From NCBI GenBank assembly GCA_021396245.1, contig WNYE01000010.1, positions 186,001 through 250,000 of the forward strand: a DNA stretch of 64,000 nt, read 5' to 3'. The notes under the pieces are model-generated. The model had not been told where the DNA came from, did not search any database, and saw only the letters and a program-made list of their open reading frames with translations. Position 1 is the stretch's first letter; each line of letters begins with the position of its first letter. The DNA comes from Sporothrix humicola (lineage: Eukaryota > Ascomycota > Sordariomycetes > Ophiostomatales > Ophiostomataceae). This document shows, piece by piece, positions 47,101 to 58,663 of this stretch. The translations under genes were made by a program, and so were the position numbers.

Positions 47101-48379
47101 GGAAGATAGGGGACGTGGAGAGGAAACTGGTTACAGATCTGGGGGCTTGAACAGCGTCTGCAAGTGCACGCATTTTTTTAAAGAAGAATTGACCGGTGCA
47201 AAGGCTTCTATTTGAAAAGAAAGGGTCTTTATTTACACGTTGGTGATGCAGCCATCACCCGGCAAATCCGTGTAAGTGGCATCACGTGACACCGCCACAA
47301 ACATCACATTGCCACACCCAATCGCAAGAATCAATCTATTTGAATTTCATTCATCCATCTCTTGAATTTATTGGTCTTTAAGAATTCCCTCTTTATTTGC
47401 CTCAAGTTCCCTGTTCTTTCGCGTCCTCCAATCGCTGCTGCAAGACGCGGCCGCCGGGCCTGTGCAGTGCCGCACGACCCCCAGAAACCGGCCGAGTGGG
47501 CTCTGACCTCGCGTTTCAGGTCGGCTTCAGATCGTGTGGCCGCATAATGGCGATCTTGCCATCCCTGCCTTGATTTCCCCTGATACTTCCTCAACCTCTC
47601 TATCTCCCACGTCCGGATGAAAGTCTGCAGCCAGAAAATCAGGGGAGAGAATACAGAGTTGCAGTGAATAGATTGAATTTTGAGAGCAAACAAGGCAAGT
47701 TATTTAAAACCATTTGATTTCTTGGATTTGGAGGGAGGGAGAGAGGCCAGAGAGGCCAAAGATGCACGATTGGCAGTTGAATTCTCACCGGAATGACGAC
47801 GTGCTACGGAGAAGTACGCCGTCGCGGAAGTACGACCAGAAGAGACTGCATTTTCCCCGTACAAATTCCTTACAAGTTGTGCATTGCCTGATTGTGCTGT
47901 GTACGGCAGACAGCGTCGTATTTGAGCAAAGTTTGAGGATCGGGTGTTACCTATCGATTTCTTGGAGGGGCGCTGAAGGGTTTTCTTTTTCGAACAGATG
48001 AGTAGCAAATCCCTCTTGTGTATCAGATTGTGGAATGAGAATGTGAGCGTTGCGTACGTACGACGTATGGCTGGAGCACGAAGAAACAGCAATGAACATA
48101 GAGAGAGAAAAGGGAGAAGGACAGACATGACTGGGCTGCGACTCGCCATTCAAACCCCAACCCGCTGTTGGATCTCGTTTTATTTTTATTTTATTTAAAT
48201 TGTTTTAATTGTTTTTGGAATGCTCCCTCGTCTGGCCCTTGTCTTGGGTGTTTCTCTTTTATCTTGGTACTCTCAACGCATGACAATCGTCTGCGCACGA
48301 CTCTCTTTTGTTGGCCTTTCCTGCCCAGACACAGCCCGCATCCCGTCTTCTTGTGGTTCGGCTTCCCTTACCTGCTCAT
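44111..48379. other. Divergent intergenic region between acyl-CoA synthetase and Nce102-like gene
   Basis: About 4.3 kb, excluding the two leaders, without a supportable gene. Frames of 231 (+, 44715-45410), 216 (-) and 236 (-, 45632-46342) codons have random-looking composition and overlap each other on opposite strands. Elements noted: TACTCCGTA at 44452-44460, the CCTCGG palindrome at 44978-44990, CACGTG near 45,831 and 46,329, and an octamer TCACGTGA at 47282-47289 about 1.4 kb upstream of the Nce102-like start. Confidence 0.5.
44978..44990. promoter_or_regulatory. Inverted CCTCGG palindrome (FarA/FarB/CTF1-type site)
   Basis: CCGAGG-G-CCTCGG is a perfect inverted repeat of CCTCGG, the core bound by the Zn2Cys6 fatty-acid regulators FarA/FarB of Aspergillus and their CTF1 relatives. 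It lies about 1.2 kb upstream of the peroxisomal acyl-CoA synthetase start, a gene class this regulon controls. Binding here is inference. Confidence 0.5.
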
Positions 48380-48725
48380 ACCCAGTGCTGTTTCCTTTTC
48401 CTTTTTTTGTCTGACGGCCCCCCTCCGTTTCTGTTTTCTGTTATCTCTTATTTTCTTCCTCTTCCCTCCCTTTCCTTTTCTTCTCTTTCTTTTCCCTTTT
48501 TGATCTTTTGATATTCTATTTCGTTCTTCATTTCGACATCGTCAACCTCGCTCTTTCTCTTCCTTTTCGTTCTTCATTTCTTTCTTAAGCGCACCAGTTG
48601 CAGCTTTGTTTTATTAAATCAAAAGCCGGTCTTTTACTTCTCGTCTCTCCTTTATCTCGATACCCTCTCGTCACCGTCGTTTTTTTCTCACTTTTTTATC
48701 ACCAACTCCTCACGCAACCGCCAAA
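48380..48725 (+). promoter_or_regulatory. CT-rich leader of the Nce102-like gene
   Basis: Nearly continuous pyrimidines (runs of TTTCCTTTTC, TCTTCCTCTTCC) extend from about 48,400 to 48,560 and resume to the ATG, which has an A/C-rich context (CCGCCAAA-ATG). A TCGCTCTTTC word, close to the recurrent motif of this window, lies near 48,549. This is probably the promoter/5' UTR. Confidence 0.5.
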
Positions 48726-49410
48726 ATGCCGGCTTTCAACTGGGTTCTCATCCTGCGCGCGCAGCAGCTCATCTTCTCTCTGATTGTTCTCGGCCTCTCT
48801 GCTTATGGTGAGTTTATATTGGGGAAAGAAAGCCATTTATACAAATGGGACAAAAGAGGCTTGATCAGGCTGGGCTTTGGAGACTGGGATAGAGTCTTTA
48901 CAGCATCTATATCATCATACAACTTGAAAGAGGACAAGTCATGAATGTACGTATGTTCGAAACGCGGACTAACCTTCTATTTCCTTAAAATCAGTTGTCA
49001 ACTGGTACACCATGGAAACCCGGACTTCTTCGCCCACGCAGGTCAACTTCCTCGTTGCCGTGCCCGTGATCTCGCTCGTTTCGCTGGCCTACAACGAGGG
49101 CGCTCCTCGCTTCGCCCCCCGCGCCTACATTCCCTACGTTGCCGTTGCCGTCGACGCTTTTAACGCTGTTCTCTACTTTGGTGGCTTCATCGCTCTTGCT
49201 GTCTTCCTCAACGGCCTGCTCTTCTGCCGTGGCAATGTCTGCGGCTCGGCCCGCGCCGCGACTGCCTTTTCGGCTCTCTCGTTCGGCACCTGGACGGCCA
49301 GCGCCATCCTCATCGCTCTCAGTGTGTTCCGGAGCGCCGCCCGCAAGCCCAACCCGCGCACCCAGGGCATGTACGCCGCCGAGATGAAGGATGCCGCCAG
49401 CCGGGCATAA
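48726..49410 (+). CDS. NCE102: MARVEL-domain membrane protein, Nce102/non-classical export type
   Basis: Two exons (48726-48807 and 48995-49410) with a 187-nt intron (GTGAGT...CAG) encode 165 residues. The intron falls within the first transmembrane segment region; the join restores ...SAYVVNWYT. Four hydrophobic segments are visible (about residues 6-27, 38-56, 69-92 and 121-140), fitting a MARVEL four-helix bundle, followed by a short polar tail ending ASRA. In yeast, Nce102 organises eisosome/MCC plasma-membrane domains, senses sphingolipids and was first linked to non-classical export. The family is short (about 170 residues), so length fits. The assignment rests on the overall pattern and the conserved start MPAFNWVL, not on a catalytic motif. 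A different fungal MARVEL protein is the main alternative. Confidence 0.8.
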
Positions 49411-51769
49411 GCGGAAAGGCTACCGTCGACTCTCCTCCCATCCGTCCCGAACGCCGACCGATACAAAACGGCGACATATCCAAATATGTAACTTGCGTAC
49501 GGCAACGGGCCTCTACTTTTTCATAATATCGACACCTTCAATGGTCTTTTCGACAGTGAATTAAACTGGCTGCGTCACAAGGGGAGAGCGGCACCTCCAT
49601 AGAATACACAAGGGCTTGGTCGCGAAGACCACAGCTGTGCTGGGTTGGACTTGGCTGGGTATCTATCACATTGTGCGAGGGAGAAGGCTCGGTGACGGGA
49701 CATATCCATGTGCTTATGTCTCCATCGTGCCTTTGATGAACCTGGGATACAGATATACTCACTTATATCTCTCCCATTTTCTCTTTCTACGACACACTCT
49801 TTCTATACATTTTCTTTACAGTCTCGGATTCTCTTTATGTCTTGTCAAAACTTTGTCATTTACTCATATGTTTTTCTTATGTTCTAACGGAGAGAAGGAA
49901 ATAGGTCTGGCGCGAGGGCTAAAGGAAATTTTGTTTCGTCATCTCTGCATGCAATTGTCTCTTTTATGTCCAATGCTTGTATCGGTTGCGGGTTTGTCTT
50001 CTTTTTACATTTGGTCGTTTACGAAATATACAACATTCTCAAAAAACCCAAGTCTTGTAGACACGGCCAGACGCTGTCGCCATCGTTTGTCCATGTTAAT
50101 CACATACACCCAATACCTATCCATATCGTTTAGACATGGATACGCAAGAGCATTTCCCATTTGTATATTTATTTGCCTTCCACGGCAGGCCTTTCCTCGT
50201 TGGCATTACACAACAAACCGACGTCGGGCACTGACCACGGCACACATGGCACCAAACCTGGATGGGCCCTCTTCCGGTCGTCCAGGGACCAGTCTACAGA
50301 CCAATCGAGAAGCTCCGAGTCTGGGGGTGGATCGACGCCGCTAGTTGTGTAATATACATAAGTATGAGTGGGAGGAGGGGAAATGGCCAACGATGGAGGG
50401 GAAGACATTTGACGACGCCTGTCAAGTAATACTGAGGAAATATTATGCGCTGGTCGCACTGTTTGCTTCATCGAGGACGAGGCGATGCTGGATGTTGAGG
50501 CTCAAAACAAGAGCTTCGTATTTATATCTGAGGTCGCCGTGCTTACCTTTACCGGCCTTTTCGCGAAGGAATGGATGCAACGGACCCTGAAAAATCCAAT
50601 CAATGAACACACCTTCCTGGCTTACTGTCGTTGCGACGTGTAAAGCCACGGTGAGATGCTCAGCTTGGAATATGTCTTTTTATAGGCTGGTTGTGACAAG
50701 TGCAATGGATGTGAAGCTCAGCCGGCCCGCAATGATGTAAGATGTGAGGAGCGGGAAGGTGCCACGGCGTCGCAATTGCCCGGTCAAATGTGTCAACAAA
50801 GAACCAGGGAAGGAGCGTTATTCGCCGTCTTTCCCATCCTGGTTGTCTTGGTGATACTGTGTAAGTGAAATTCACTTTTTCCAACAGTGAAGGCACGACC
50901 CAGGTCGGCGACTGCGGCCAGGGCGGCCGACAGCCGTAACGCGGTGAACGGGCAAGTCACGGCGCTGGAACTAGCATCGCACGTCGTTGGACAACGCACC
51001 CCACACAGCCGCACGCCAAGCGGGACATTTTTTTTGTCAAGAGTTAGTCGATCTGGAGGGGAAAATCGGTTGGCAAAACTCGACAAAAATTGACAAAAAT
51101 TGACAAAAACGAAGCACAGAAAGATGCAACAGCTTGCCAAAATGGCGAAACACGCGCCCCGTCTTCCGCAATTCTGCCCATCTTCCATCGCGGCTTCCTA
51201 TGTGGTCCTGTTAGTCGGTCGTGCCTGCCCACGTCTGGCGACTTTTGGTGTGGTTTGGGGGCACTTGACTTGGTGAGCTCTTGCCTGTCAACTCCACAAA
51301 GAGGTGCAATTGCTGGTCGTGATTGGCGACAGGGGCACGGCTTTGCGATTGCGTGCTTGCCGACACCCCACTCGCTGTCCGAAATAGGAAGTGCACTAAG
51401 AAAGACTACAAAGTGCAAGAGGGAAGTCGCAACTCACCAAAACTCACCAGCTCACCATGTTAGTCTCAGGTTCGTTTCCCCTCCAAAGCAAAGATGAAAA
51501 CGCGCCGTCCAGATCCAAAGCGGGATGCAACAGGGCGGACAGACACTTTCTTGGTTCGAGTAAGGTACGACGTAAGAACAAAACCTAGGGCGTCGTTGGC
51601 GGATAGGCGCAAACCAAAAAAAGAGGGGGGAGGGGGAAAGTACGAGTGAGGATGGCAAGAACGAGGGAGAAAGGAAGCCACAATGGGCAGAGGATGTGTT
51701 TTTGTTTAGACTCGTGGGGGAAAGAAGGAAACAAGGGAAAGAAAGGGTCCTTAAGAGCTTGTCCCTCCC
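49411..51769. other. Intergenic: Nce102-like 3' region and MET17 upstream region
   Basis: No supportable gene; a 242-codon + frame at 49616-50344 lacks coding bias. Near 51,080-51,111 the unit GACAAAAATT is repeated about three times. CTCACC occurs three times near 51,435-51,458. I looked for a CYS3/MetR-type site (ATGRYRYCAT) upstream of the sulfur gene and saw none. Confidence 0.5.
51080..51111. repeat. Tandem GACAAAAATT repeat
   Basis: Three head-to-tail copies, the last ending AAAAAC, about 0.8 kb upstream of the MET17 start. Simple repeat, function unknown. Confidence 0.7.
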
Positions 51770-51909
51770 CAACCGAATTTTGACTTCTTTCCCCTTCCCT
51801 CTCCTCTCCTCCTCCTCTTCTTCCTGTCCATCTCTTCTCTCCAACAATACCCTTGATTCCATAACAAAAACCAATACACCTCGTCCAACCCTCCCACCCC
51901 GCATTCACG
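51770..51909 (+). promoter_or_regulatory. CT-rich leader of MET17
   Basis: A pyrimidine block (CTCTCCTCTCCTCCTCCTC and neighbours) lies about 75-125 bases before the ATG at 51910. It is flanked by A/C-rich DNA typical of a short fungal 5' UTR. Confidence 0.55.
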
Positions 51910-53443
51910 ATGGCTGGCAACTCGCAGAACTTTGAGACCCTCCAGCTGCACGCTGGCCAGGAGCCCGACCCGGCCACCAACTCGCGCGCTGTGCCCATCT
52001 ATGCCACCACGGTGTGTTTCGATCCTAAGATACCCGAGGAGCTTGCTGGGAGCTTTCTCCAGCCTCAATAGCACATAAACTAACTCGTCTGCGTCTCTGT
52101 AGAGCTATGTCTTCAACGACTCGGCCCACGGTGCCCGGCTGTTCGGCCTGAAGGAGTTCGGCAACATCTACAGCCGTCTCATGAACGTGAGTTTCTTTCT
52201 CATGAGCTTTACTTGAAGACGATTGAGCTTCCGATCCACTGGGGATTCAAGCTCTTGAGCTTTCAGCATAGCTTTGTACGAGCTCTGGTACGCTAACACA
52301 CGTCTCCCACAACAGCCCACTGTCGATGTTTTTGAGAAGCGCATTGCTGCCCTCGAGGGCGGTGTTGCTGCCGTGGCCGCCGCGTCCGGCCAGGCCGCCC
52401 AGTTCCTGGCCATTGCTGCTCTGGCCCACTCTGGCGACAACATTGTTTCCACCTCCAACCTGTACGGCGGCACATACAACCAGTTCAAGGTTGCCTTTGG
52501 CCGCCTGGGCATCCAGACCAAGTTTGTGAACGGCGACAAGCCCGAGGACCTGGCCGCCGCCATTGACGACAAGACCAAGGCTGTCTACGTCGAGAGCATC
52601 GGCAACCCGCGTTACAACGTGCCCGACTTTGAGAAGATCGCCGAGCTGGCCCACGCCAAGGGCGTCCCCGTCGTTGTCGACAACACGTTCGGTGCTGGCG
52701 GCTACTTTGTGCGCCCCATTGACCACGGCGCCGACATTGTCGTGCACTCGGCCACCAAGTGGATCGGCGGCCACGGCACCACCATTGGCGGTGTTGTCGT
52801 CGACTCCGGCAAGTTCGACTGGGGCAAGCACGGCGCCCGCTTCCCCCAGTTCGTCGAGCCCTCGGAGGGCTACCACGGTCTCAAGTTCTGGGAGACTTTC
52901 GGCAACATCTCGTTCGCCATCCGTGTCCGCGTTGAGCTGCTGCGCGACTTTGGCCCGGCTCTGAACCCCTTCGCTGCCCAGCAGCTGATTCTCGGTCTCG
53001 AGACCCTGAGCCTGCGCGCCGAGCGCCACGCTTACAACGCCCAGCGCCTGGCCGAGCACCTCGAGAAGAGCGAGTACGTCAGCTGGGTCTCGTACCCCGG
53101 CCTGGCGAGCCACCCGTCGCACGAGCTGGCCAAGAAGTACCTGAAGCGCGGCAACGGTGGTGTGCTGAGCTTCGGTGTCAAGGCCTCGGCTGCCAAGGAC
53201 GGCAGCGCCGTCGTCGACAACCTGAAGCTGGTGTCTAACCTGGCCAACGTCGGTGACTCCAAGTCCCTGGCCATCCACCCGTGGACCACGACGCACGAGC
53301 AGCTGTCGGAGCCTGAGCGTATCGCCTCGGGTGTGACGGAGGACCTGATCCGCATCTCGGTCGGTACTGAGCACATTGACGACATCATTGCCGACTTTGA
53401 GCAGGCCTTCAAGAAGGCCTCTGGTGCCCCTGCTCAGGCATAA
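51910..53443 (+). CDS. MET17: O-acetylhomoserine sulfhydrylase (homocysteine synthase)
   Basis: This PLP enzyme makes homocysteine from O-acetylhomoserine and sulfide in sulfur assimilation (fungal names MET17/MET25, cysD). Exons are 51910-52011, 52103-52186 and 52316-53443 with introns of 91 and 129 nt; the second has a CGCTAACAC branch site. All three joins are in phase 0 and give 437 residues. Family motifs are the N-terminal [27 protein letters not shown], the [13 protein letters not shown] cofactor-site region, [11 protein letters not shown], and [11 protein letters not shown], in which Lys210 is the expected Schiff-base lysine. Length and motif spacing match yeast Met17 (444 residues). 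Intron 1 has a GTGTGT donor, slightly off consensus, but the resulting YATT-SYVF join is exactly the family sequence. Codon bias is strong. Confidence 0.97.
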
Positions 53444-54164
53444 GGGACGAGTCGATCGATGAGACAGCCAAGCCGGTGAAACAAAAAAGGGAATCGAGAG
53501 CGGCCTTCATGAGCGGTATGCTTTTTGGAGAGAATTCGTCATGTTGTGAGGATGGAAGATTTATGCTAGCGCCATTTGGATATGTTTTTTTGTTGACTTT
53601 TATTTTGCCGTTACATGAAATATTGAAGAAGAAATACCCCTTCCATCTTTGGATATTCTGGAAGACTGATGAGTGAGAAAGCGTCTAAGTGGGAGAGAGA
53701 TAGAGACGAAATAGCAAGTGCCAAAGTGACTTATAATATGTAAGTAGCAGACGCCGAGGAAATGTAGACAATAACACGGAGGAATAACGACATCCTAATC
53801 GGGATCTGAGCATGATTAGTCTTCAGAGAGAGAGAGAGAAAGAGAGTGGCTGCATGAACGAACAACATTGGTTTGAGTGTGAGTTCTCTCCATAAGCAGC
53901 GTGCATACAATGTGACCTACCTAAACTGGTAATTTAGTGGATGGGAGCCGCTGTAAATATAGGCTCGACAGGCTATAACAATCAGCAGCTGTGGTCCACA
54001 TAAAACCGAGTACGTAAGCAGGGGACCACACTGTGAGGACCTAAGCTTCCCCTTTCCTAATTGATGGCCTCTTTGAACGTCAACTGCTTCCGACGTCCCG
54101 ACCAACACCACTCCTTTTAATTATCGATTATCCATTATCGACTCCCACCCCGAAACCGCCCACG
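53444..54164. other. Intergenic: MET17 3' region and EMC7 promoter
   Basis: Contains a GA dinucleotide-like run near 53,826-53,843. The DNA just before the EMC7 start is C-rich but not a long CT tract. Nothing else recognised. Confidence 0.5.
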
Positions 54165-55061
54165 ATGCGACCGATCTCCTCTCTCTCGCTGCTGCAGCTT
54201 CTGCTGGCTGCGACGACTGCCTCTGCTGCTGCTGCCGTCGCGCCGCCACCGTCGACCTCCATCACTTTCCAGATCGGCGTCCCCAGCCGCGTTCAAGAAC
54301 AGGAAAAGGAAGCGGCAGCCGTTTCGCTACTGTCGAGCATCCCCGGCTGGACGCGTGCCACGCTCGAGAGCGGCGACGGCCGCCAGTACGTGTCGGCGCC
54401 CATCACGGCGGGCGGCAAGCTGGTCTTTGCCAATGTGACGGCCGGCTCGTACCTGGGCGAGGTGCACTGCTCGACACACGTGTTTAGCCCGCTGCGCGTG
54501 GACGTTGAGGAAGAGGGCAGTGCTTCTGAAGTTGACTCGAGTCTCCTCATTACGCGCATTACCGAGACATACCGGGGCAACGACTGGGCGAACCAGGGCG
54601 AGGTTGTGCAGCGAGTTTTGCCCGTCAAGGCAGGCGGCACCGCGGCTTCTTCATCCTCGGGCCCGACATTCCTGGTCGCTCCTCTCGCCCTGCAGACCAA
54701 GTCGTACTACACGGACCGCAGCTCGTTTGACGTGCTGAGCTTGCTCAAGAACCCGATGATCCTGATGGCGATTGTGGCGCTTGTCATGATGGTCGGAATG
54801 CCCTACATGATGGATCAGAGTGAGTTTTCTTTTCTGCCTCTTTTTTTGTCATTTGTCACATACTAACGAGACCTAGTGGACCCTGAGATGCGCGCCGAGT
54901 TCGAGGAGCGCCAAAAGTCGAACCCGATGAACGGCATTCTAGGCGGCGGCGGCGGAAGCCGTCAAGCTGCGCCGGGCAGCAACTTTGACATGGCGGCGTA
55001 CCTGGCGGGCAGCGGCAAGAGCGACAAGAAGCAGGGCGGCGGCGGTGCTGCACGGAAATAG
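54165..55061 (+). CDS. emc7: ER membrane protein complex subunit 7
   Basis: Exons 54165-54819 and 54877-55061 with a 57-nt intron (GTGAGT, TACTAAC branch site, TAG) encode 279 residues. Residues 1-21 form a signal peptide (LLQLLLAATTASA). A lumenal beta-sandwich domain follows (about 30-190; TSITFQIGVPSR, then GSYLGEVHCSTHVFSPLRVDV). A hydrophobic segment at about 195-215 (PMILMAIVALVMMVGMPYMM) is the single membrane anchor. The cytosolic tail begins DQMDPEMRAEFEERQKSNPM, the hallmark of EMC7/DUF2012 proteins; the intron splits that ATG codon. The tail is Gly-rich and ends with Lys/Arg. EMC inserts and assembles multipass and tail-anchored proteins in the ER. Yeast Sop4 is the likely counterpart. 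Confidence 0.9.
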
Positions 55062-55439
55062 ACAAGCTGGGAACACTGAAAGGGAGAGAAGATGGTGGGT
55101 TGGTATCGTTTGATTTGCAGCATTTGGATATGGATACAGCGTCACTTTACTTTGGGCAGCCAGAAAAAAAGGTGCCTAGTACGGAGTATAAATACGATAT
55201 ATACTAATGAACAACGATAAATTAAAGGAAGCAAGCACGTAAAACAAAGGTCGTGGTTTTGGAGGACAGCAAAAGAAAGTGAATAGAATTTGCATATTGG
55301 CATATTTGTATCAAGCGTGGATCGCGTTATCCTCCTCTTGCGGATCTTCCCTGCCTTTCATGCCATTAGGCATAACTATCCCATTCTCACAGTATCAACT
55401 TCGTAACCTAACAGGCAATCATGTTTCTGCCACCCTGAC
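55062..55439. other. Short convergent intergenic region
   Basis: The 3' ends of EMC7 (+) and the WW-domain gene (-) face each other here. TACGGAGTA lies at 55180-55188. AT-rich DNA from 55,170 to 55,250 probably carries polyadenylation signals. No gene. Confidence 0.6.
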
Positions 55440-56461
55440 TTAGAAATCTCCACCGCCGTCTCCTCCTCCGCCGTCATCACCTCCTCCCCAATCGCCGCCG
55501 CCATCACCGCCACCATCACCGCCATCCAGCGCCTCACCCAGGAGCATACCGCCCAGAAGACCACCACCAACACCGAGCGCCAGGCCCGCACCGGAGCTCA
55601 TGCCCTGGCGCTGAGGCTGCTGCTGCTGCTGGTAGCCACCACCGCCACCGTAGTAGCCCTGGGGAGGGCCGTTGTAGTAACCCTGTGGCGGGCCGCCATA
55701 GTAACCACCCTGCGGAGGGCCGTAGCCCTGAGGACCACCATAGCCGCCATAGCCCTGAGGACCACCATAGCCGCCGTAGCCCTGCTGTGGTGGAGGCGGC
55801 TGGTTTGCGTAGCCTTGGGGACCGTAGCCCTGGCCGGGGTAGCCGCCGCCGCTGTTGTTGTTGCCGCCGTACGACGAGGACGACGACTGCTTGTTCTTGT
55901 TGAAGAGCTTGCCGAGCAGGCCGCGCTGGCCGGACTGGCCCTCGCCGCTGCCGCTGCTGGCGCCACCAGGACCAGAGGTACTCAGGTTCGGGCTGGCACC
56001 GCCGCCAGCCATGTACGAAGACGCCGAGCCGCCGCCGCTGTGACTGGACGCAGCCCGCTGGTTCTCTTCTTGCTGCAGCTGGCGCGCCAGGCGCTCGTCC
56101 TCGGTCTCCTGGCTTGAAGGGGTGTGGCCGTCTTTCCGGTCGCCGTCGTTGTCGCTTCTAAACGGGTTCTTCTTGGCGTCGGAGGGGGCGGGGCCAGAGC
56201 CGGCGGAGTAGCTGGGCGGGGGGCCGTCTGGTGCGTCGCCGGGGCCGGTGGCGGGCGCGGTCGGCTTGTCCCACTGGGACTTTTTGGTGATTGTGTTGAC
56301 AAAGAACCTGGATGGTTAGTGGTTGTCTTATAACGGTGTAAGTTTGTTTATTTGAAGGCGAGCATATCCTACCATTCTTTATATTGGTCGTTCCAGCGAG
56401 CAACCCAGCCCTCAGGCACCTTGGGCGGCGGAGGGCCGGGCGGAGCGTCAAAGTCCGCCAT
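55440..56461 (-). CDS. WW-domain protein with Gly/Tyr/Gln-rich tail
   Basis: Exons 56373-56461 and 55440-56307, split by a 65-nt intron, encode 318 residues. A single WW domain spans about residues 16-46: W19 and W42 are the signature tryptophans, with PEGWVARWND before and SQWDKPT after. The intron interrupts codon W30 inside the domain, and the join WFFVNTITKK confirms it. The rest is low-complexity: a Pro/Ser/Asp-rich middle, a DERLARQLQQEE helix, then QGYGG/PPQGYYGG repeats (about 170-250), and a Gly-Asp tail. Such proteins are common in filamentous fungi; the WW domain should bind Pro-rich partners, and the aromatic Gly-rich tail may phase-separate. No specific pathway is evident from the neighbours. 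Confidence 0.85.
55726..55779 (-). repeat. 27-bp tandem duplication in the WW-domain gene
   Basis: Two 27-base units (55726-55752 and 55753-55779) differ at one base and encode two copies of a Gly/Tyr-rich nonapeptide. The near identity suggests recent duplication. Confidence 0.85.
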
Positions 56462-58663
56462 CGAGAGAGTCGAGATGTCGCTAAGGACCCAGATGGGAGT
56501 TGGAGATGGGTTGAGCGTGCTTTGTTTGAATAAAAAAAAGAAAACAAGGGAAGAAGAGGGGAAAGTGAGAATTAGGAAAGAAGAAGGGTGATGACGATGG
56601 TTGGGGAAAACGGTAGATATATTATTGCGGGAAAGAGGTAGAGTGTTAGAGGGGGAAGGTGCAAGGGGCAGCAAAAGGTGGGTGGTTTCTCTGCTTGTCA
56701 GATCATCGATACAGCGCTAAACGCTAATAACAAGTACGGGAAGACAGGGTGTGGTTCTAGGATTTGGGAGGGTCGACCGGCAGCGGGAGGAAGGAGGGGA
56801 TCGCCTAAAGTATGAGACATCTGTTTGCTGTGCTGCAACTGTCCCGGGCAGGAAAGGACCCAAGGAAGACAGGTCACCAAGTTTCATCAGAACCCAGGGA
56901 CTATCACGGCGGTGCTGGGGAAGTTGCCTCTGGAAGGCTACACAAAAGGCACACGAAAGGCAGGAGGGGCGTCCAAAGCCACAGCTTGCTCCTTCCTACA
57001 GAGGACAATTACAGATATTGAGTGCCTGCCTTAAAGAGGGAATTGCGTGTCAGTTCATCAGATGGAAGGCAGAAGGCAGAGGAAAGGGCGACCATGTGCC
57101 AAAGGAGGGGCAAAAGAGCTGACGACAGTGGGCCTCCCACTTAGTGATTTGGTAGTGCCTGGGCAAAATAGCACTCGGAAGGAGGGGGGACGGCGGCTGT
57201 TTCCTTCTGCGGTCTCGCTTCTCATAGCTTACATGGATGTAATACAGGGAAGGTGCATTCTGCAAAGTACCGAACTTATCGAACTCATCTGGAGTTCATT
57301 GTCGTCTAATTACGCAGCATAATTACTGGCTGGTATTTCGAATACGCCGTTTTATGTCATGAAAGTGCAGCGCCTTGCCTCTTCTAGCTTGCACCTGGTC
57401 TTGTTATTTGTTAATCTGACTTGCGGGCCTTTGCTGCAGCCGCAGAGCGGGAAAGGATTACAAGATTCCAGAAAACGGGAGAAAGATGGCCAATATGGAA
57501 GGAGCCCGCCAAAAAGAGAGGGAAAGAGAGGGTTAGAGAGAAGGAGGGATTTATTGTATTTCACGCTGGAAACGACAGTTAAATGCAAAAGGCCCAGAAC
57601 AAGAAGGAGGGGAGCGGTTTTGCGTCTTTCGCCAAGAGATAGCGGAACATTTGGCAGGAAAAAGACTCCAGCACGTCTTGGCCGCTGAGGGTCTCTGTGA
57701 AGCAGAATATTGTAGAATAAACTCGAGAGACCATTTCTGGTCTCTTCCGGCCTTCCGTTCCATCGTGCATGCAGGGTCGCAGGGAACGGGGAGTTGAGGG
57801 CAACAGACACCAAGTAGCTCCGTACTTTTGCTGCGCCTCACTTGTCATCGTCAACAATGTGGAGATATATGGCCACTGGGCGCACAGTAAAATGGGAGGC
57901 AGCCGTGTGCTTTCTCATACATTTTGTGGTGCTTTTACCTTTCAATAGTCTTCTATGCATATGATTATGGTTATTTCAACACCCTCGACTTCTCAGCCAC
58001 ACCTCGAAAGCTGTCTGTTTTGTCAATGTTGATTCTTCTTTTTCTTATGCCAAGACCTGGCCACGCGGCTTTCGGGCACTTTGATGCGGCCAGATGTGGA
58101 CAAATAATACGAGTAAAAATAAGAGGATAGTCGTACTCAAAGGAAAGCAACACAATGCTTAACTGTGCTTGGCTTTGCTCCCTTCCAGTCGGTTGGTGGC
58201 AAAATGCCATCAAGTTGCCCTGAAGAAAGACGTTGAAAGTGGAGGCAGAACAAGGCTGAGAAAACGATGACAGCACAAGGAGTGCGTTTGTGATATTTAA
58301 AATGCAAGCGCTGGTGCCTTGATGGAAGCCACGACAATGATGTAAAAGTAAGAAATATGATTTATTGACAGACAATCTCTTGCAGGACTTGAGGCTGCAA
58401 GACAGAAAGAAAGATGATATAACAATATAATGCTGGACCCAAGCCATTCTGACAAACCGGGACTCGAATGCATGGCAGAAACAAACAGAAAGGAATGGAA
58501 GATAATGACCAAACGTATAACAAACAAGGTATCCAATACAGAAAGAAAAAAGCAAACCAGCCTGATGCTGTTCCCCGGAATTGCCAATGCAGATAAATGA
58601 AAATAAAAGAGTCAAAGGAAATGTGTGTTGCGCAGACCGACGTCTAGCCCAACACACTCAAGT
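56462..58663. other. Intergenic: WW-gene promoter and PNS1-like 3' region
   Basis: The + strand is GA-rich at about 56,525-56,690, the CT-rich leader of the minus-strand WW gene. The remainder holds no supported gene; a 228-codon minus frame (57971-58657) starts at GTG just beyond the PNS1-like stop, has no coding bias, and is best read as 3' UTR. CTCCGTA occurs near 57,819. Confidence 0.5.

Noticed and set aside
49616..50344. A 242-codon + frame
   Set aside because: No coding bias and no recognisable domain; lies just past the Nce102-like stop and is better read as 3' UTR and intergenic DNA.
50650..51909. Search for CYS3/MetR-type sites upstream of MET17
   Set aside because: No ATGRYRYCAT match was seen by eye, so no sulfur-control element is claimed.
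52247..53374. A 375-codon minus frame antisense to MET17, with similar frames antisense to YHM2 (3197-4210) and the acyl-CoA synthetase (42849-43754)
   Set aside because: Same codon-bias artefact; no domain and non-ATG or arbitrary starts.
58440..58480. GGGACTCGAATGC, resembling a reverse-strand tRNA T-loop
   Set aside because: The bases flanking the loop do not pair and no D-arm/A-box follows.
57971..58657. A 228-codon minus frame
   Set aside because: Begins at GTG directly after the PNS1-like stop, Cys/Phe/Leu-rich without domain; best read as 3' UTR.
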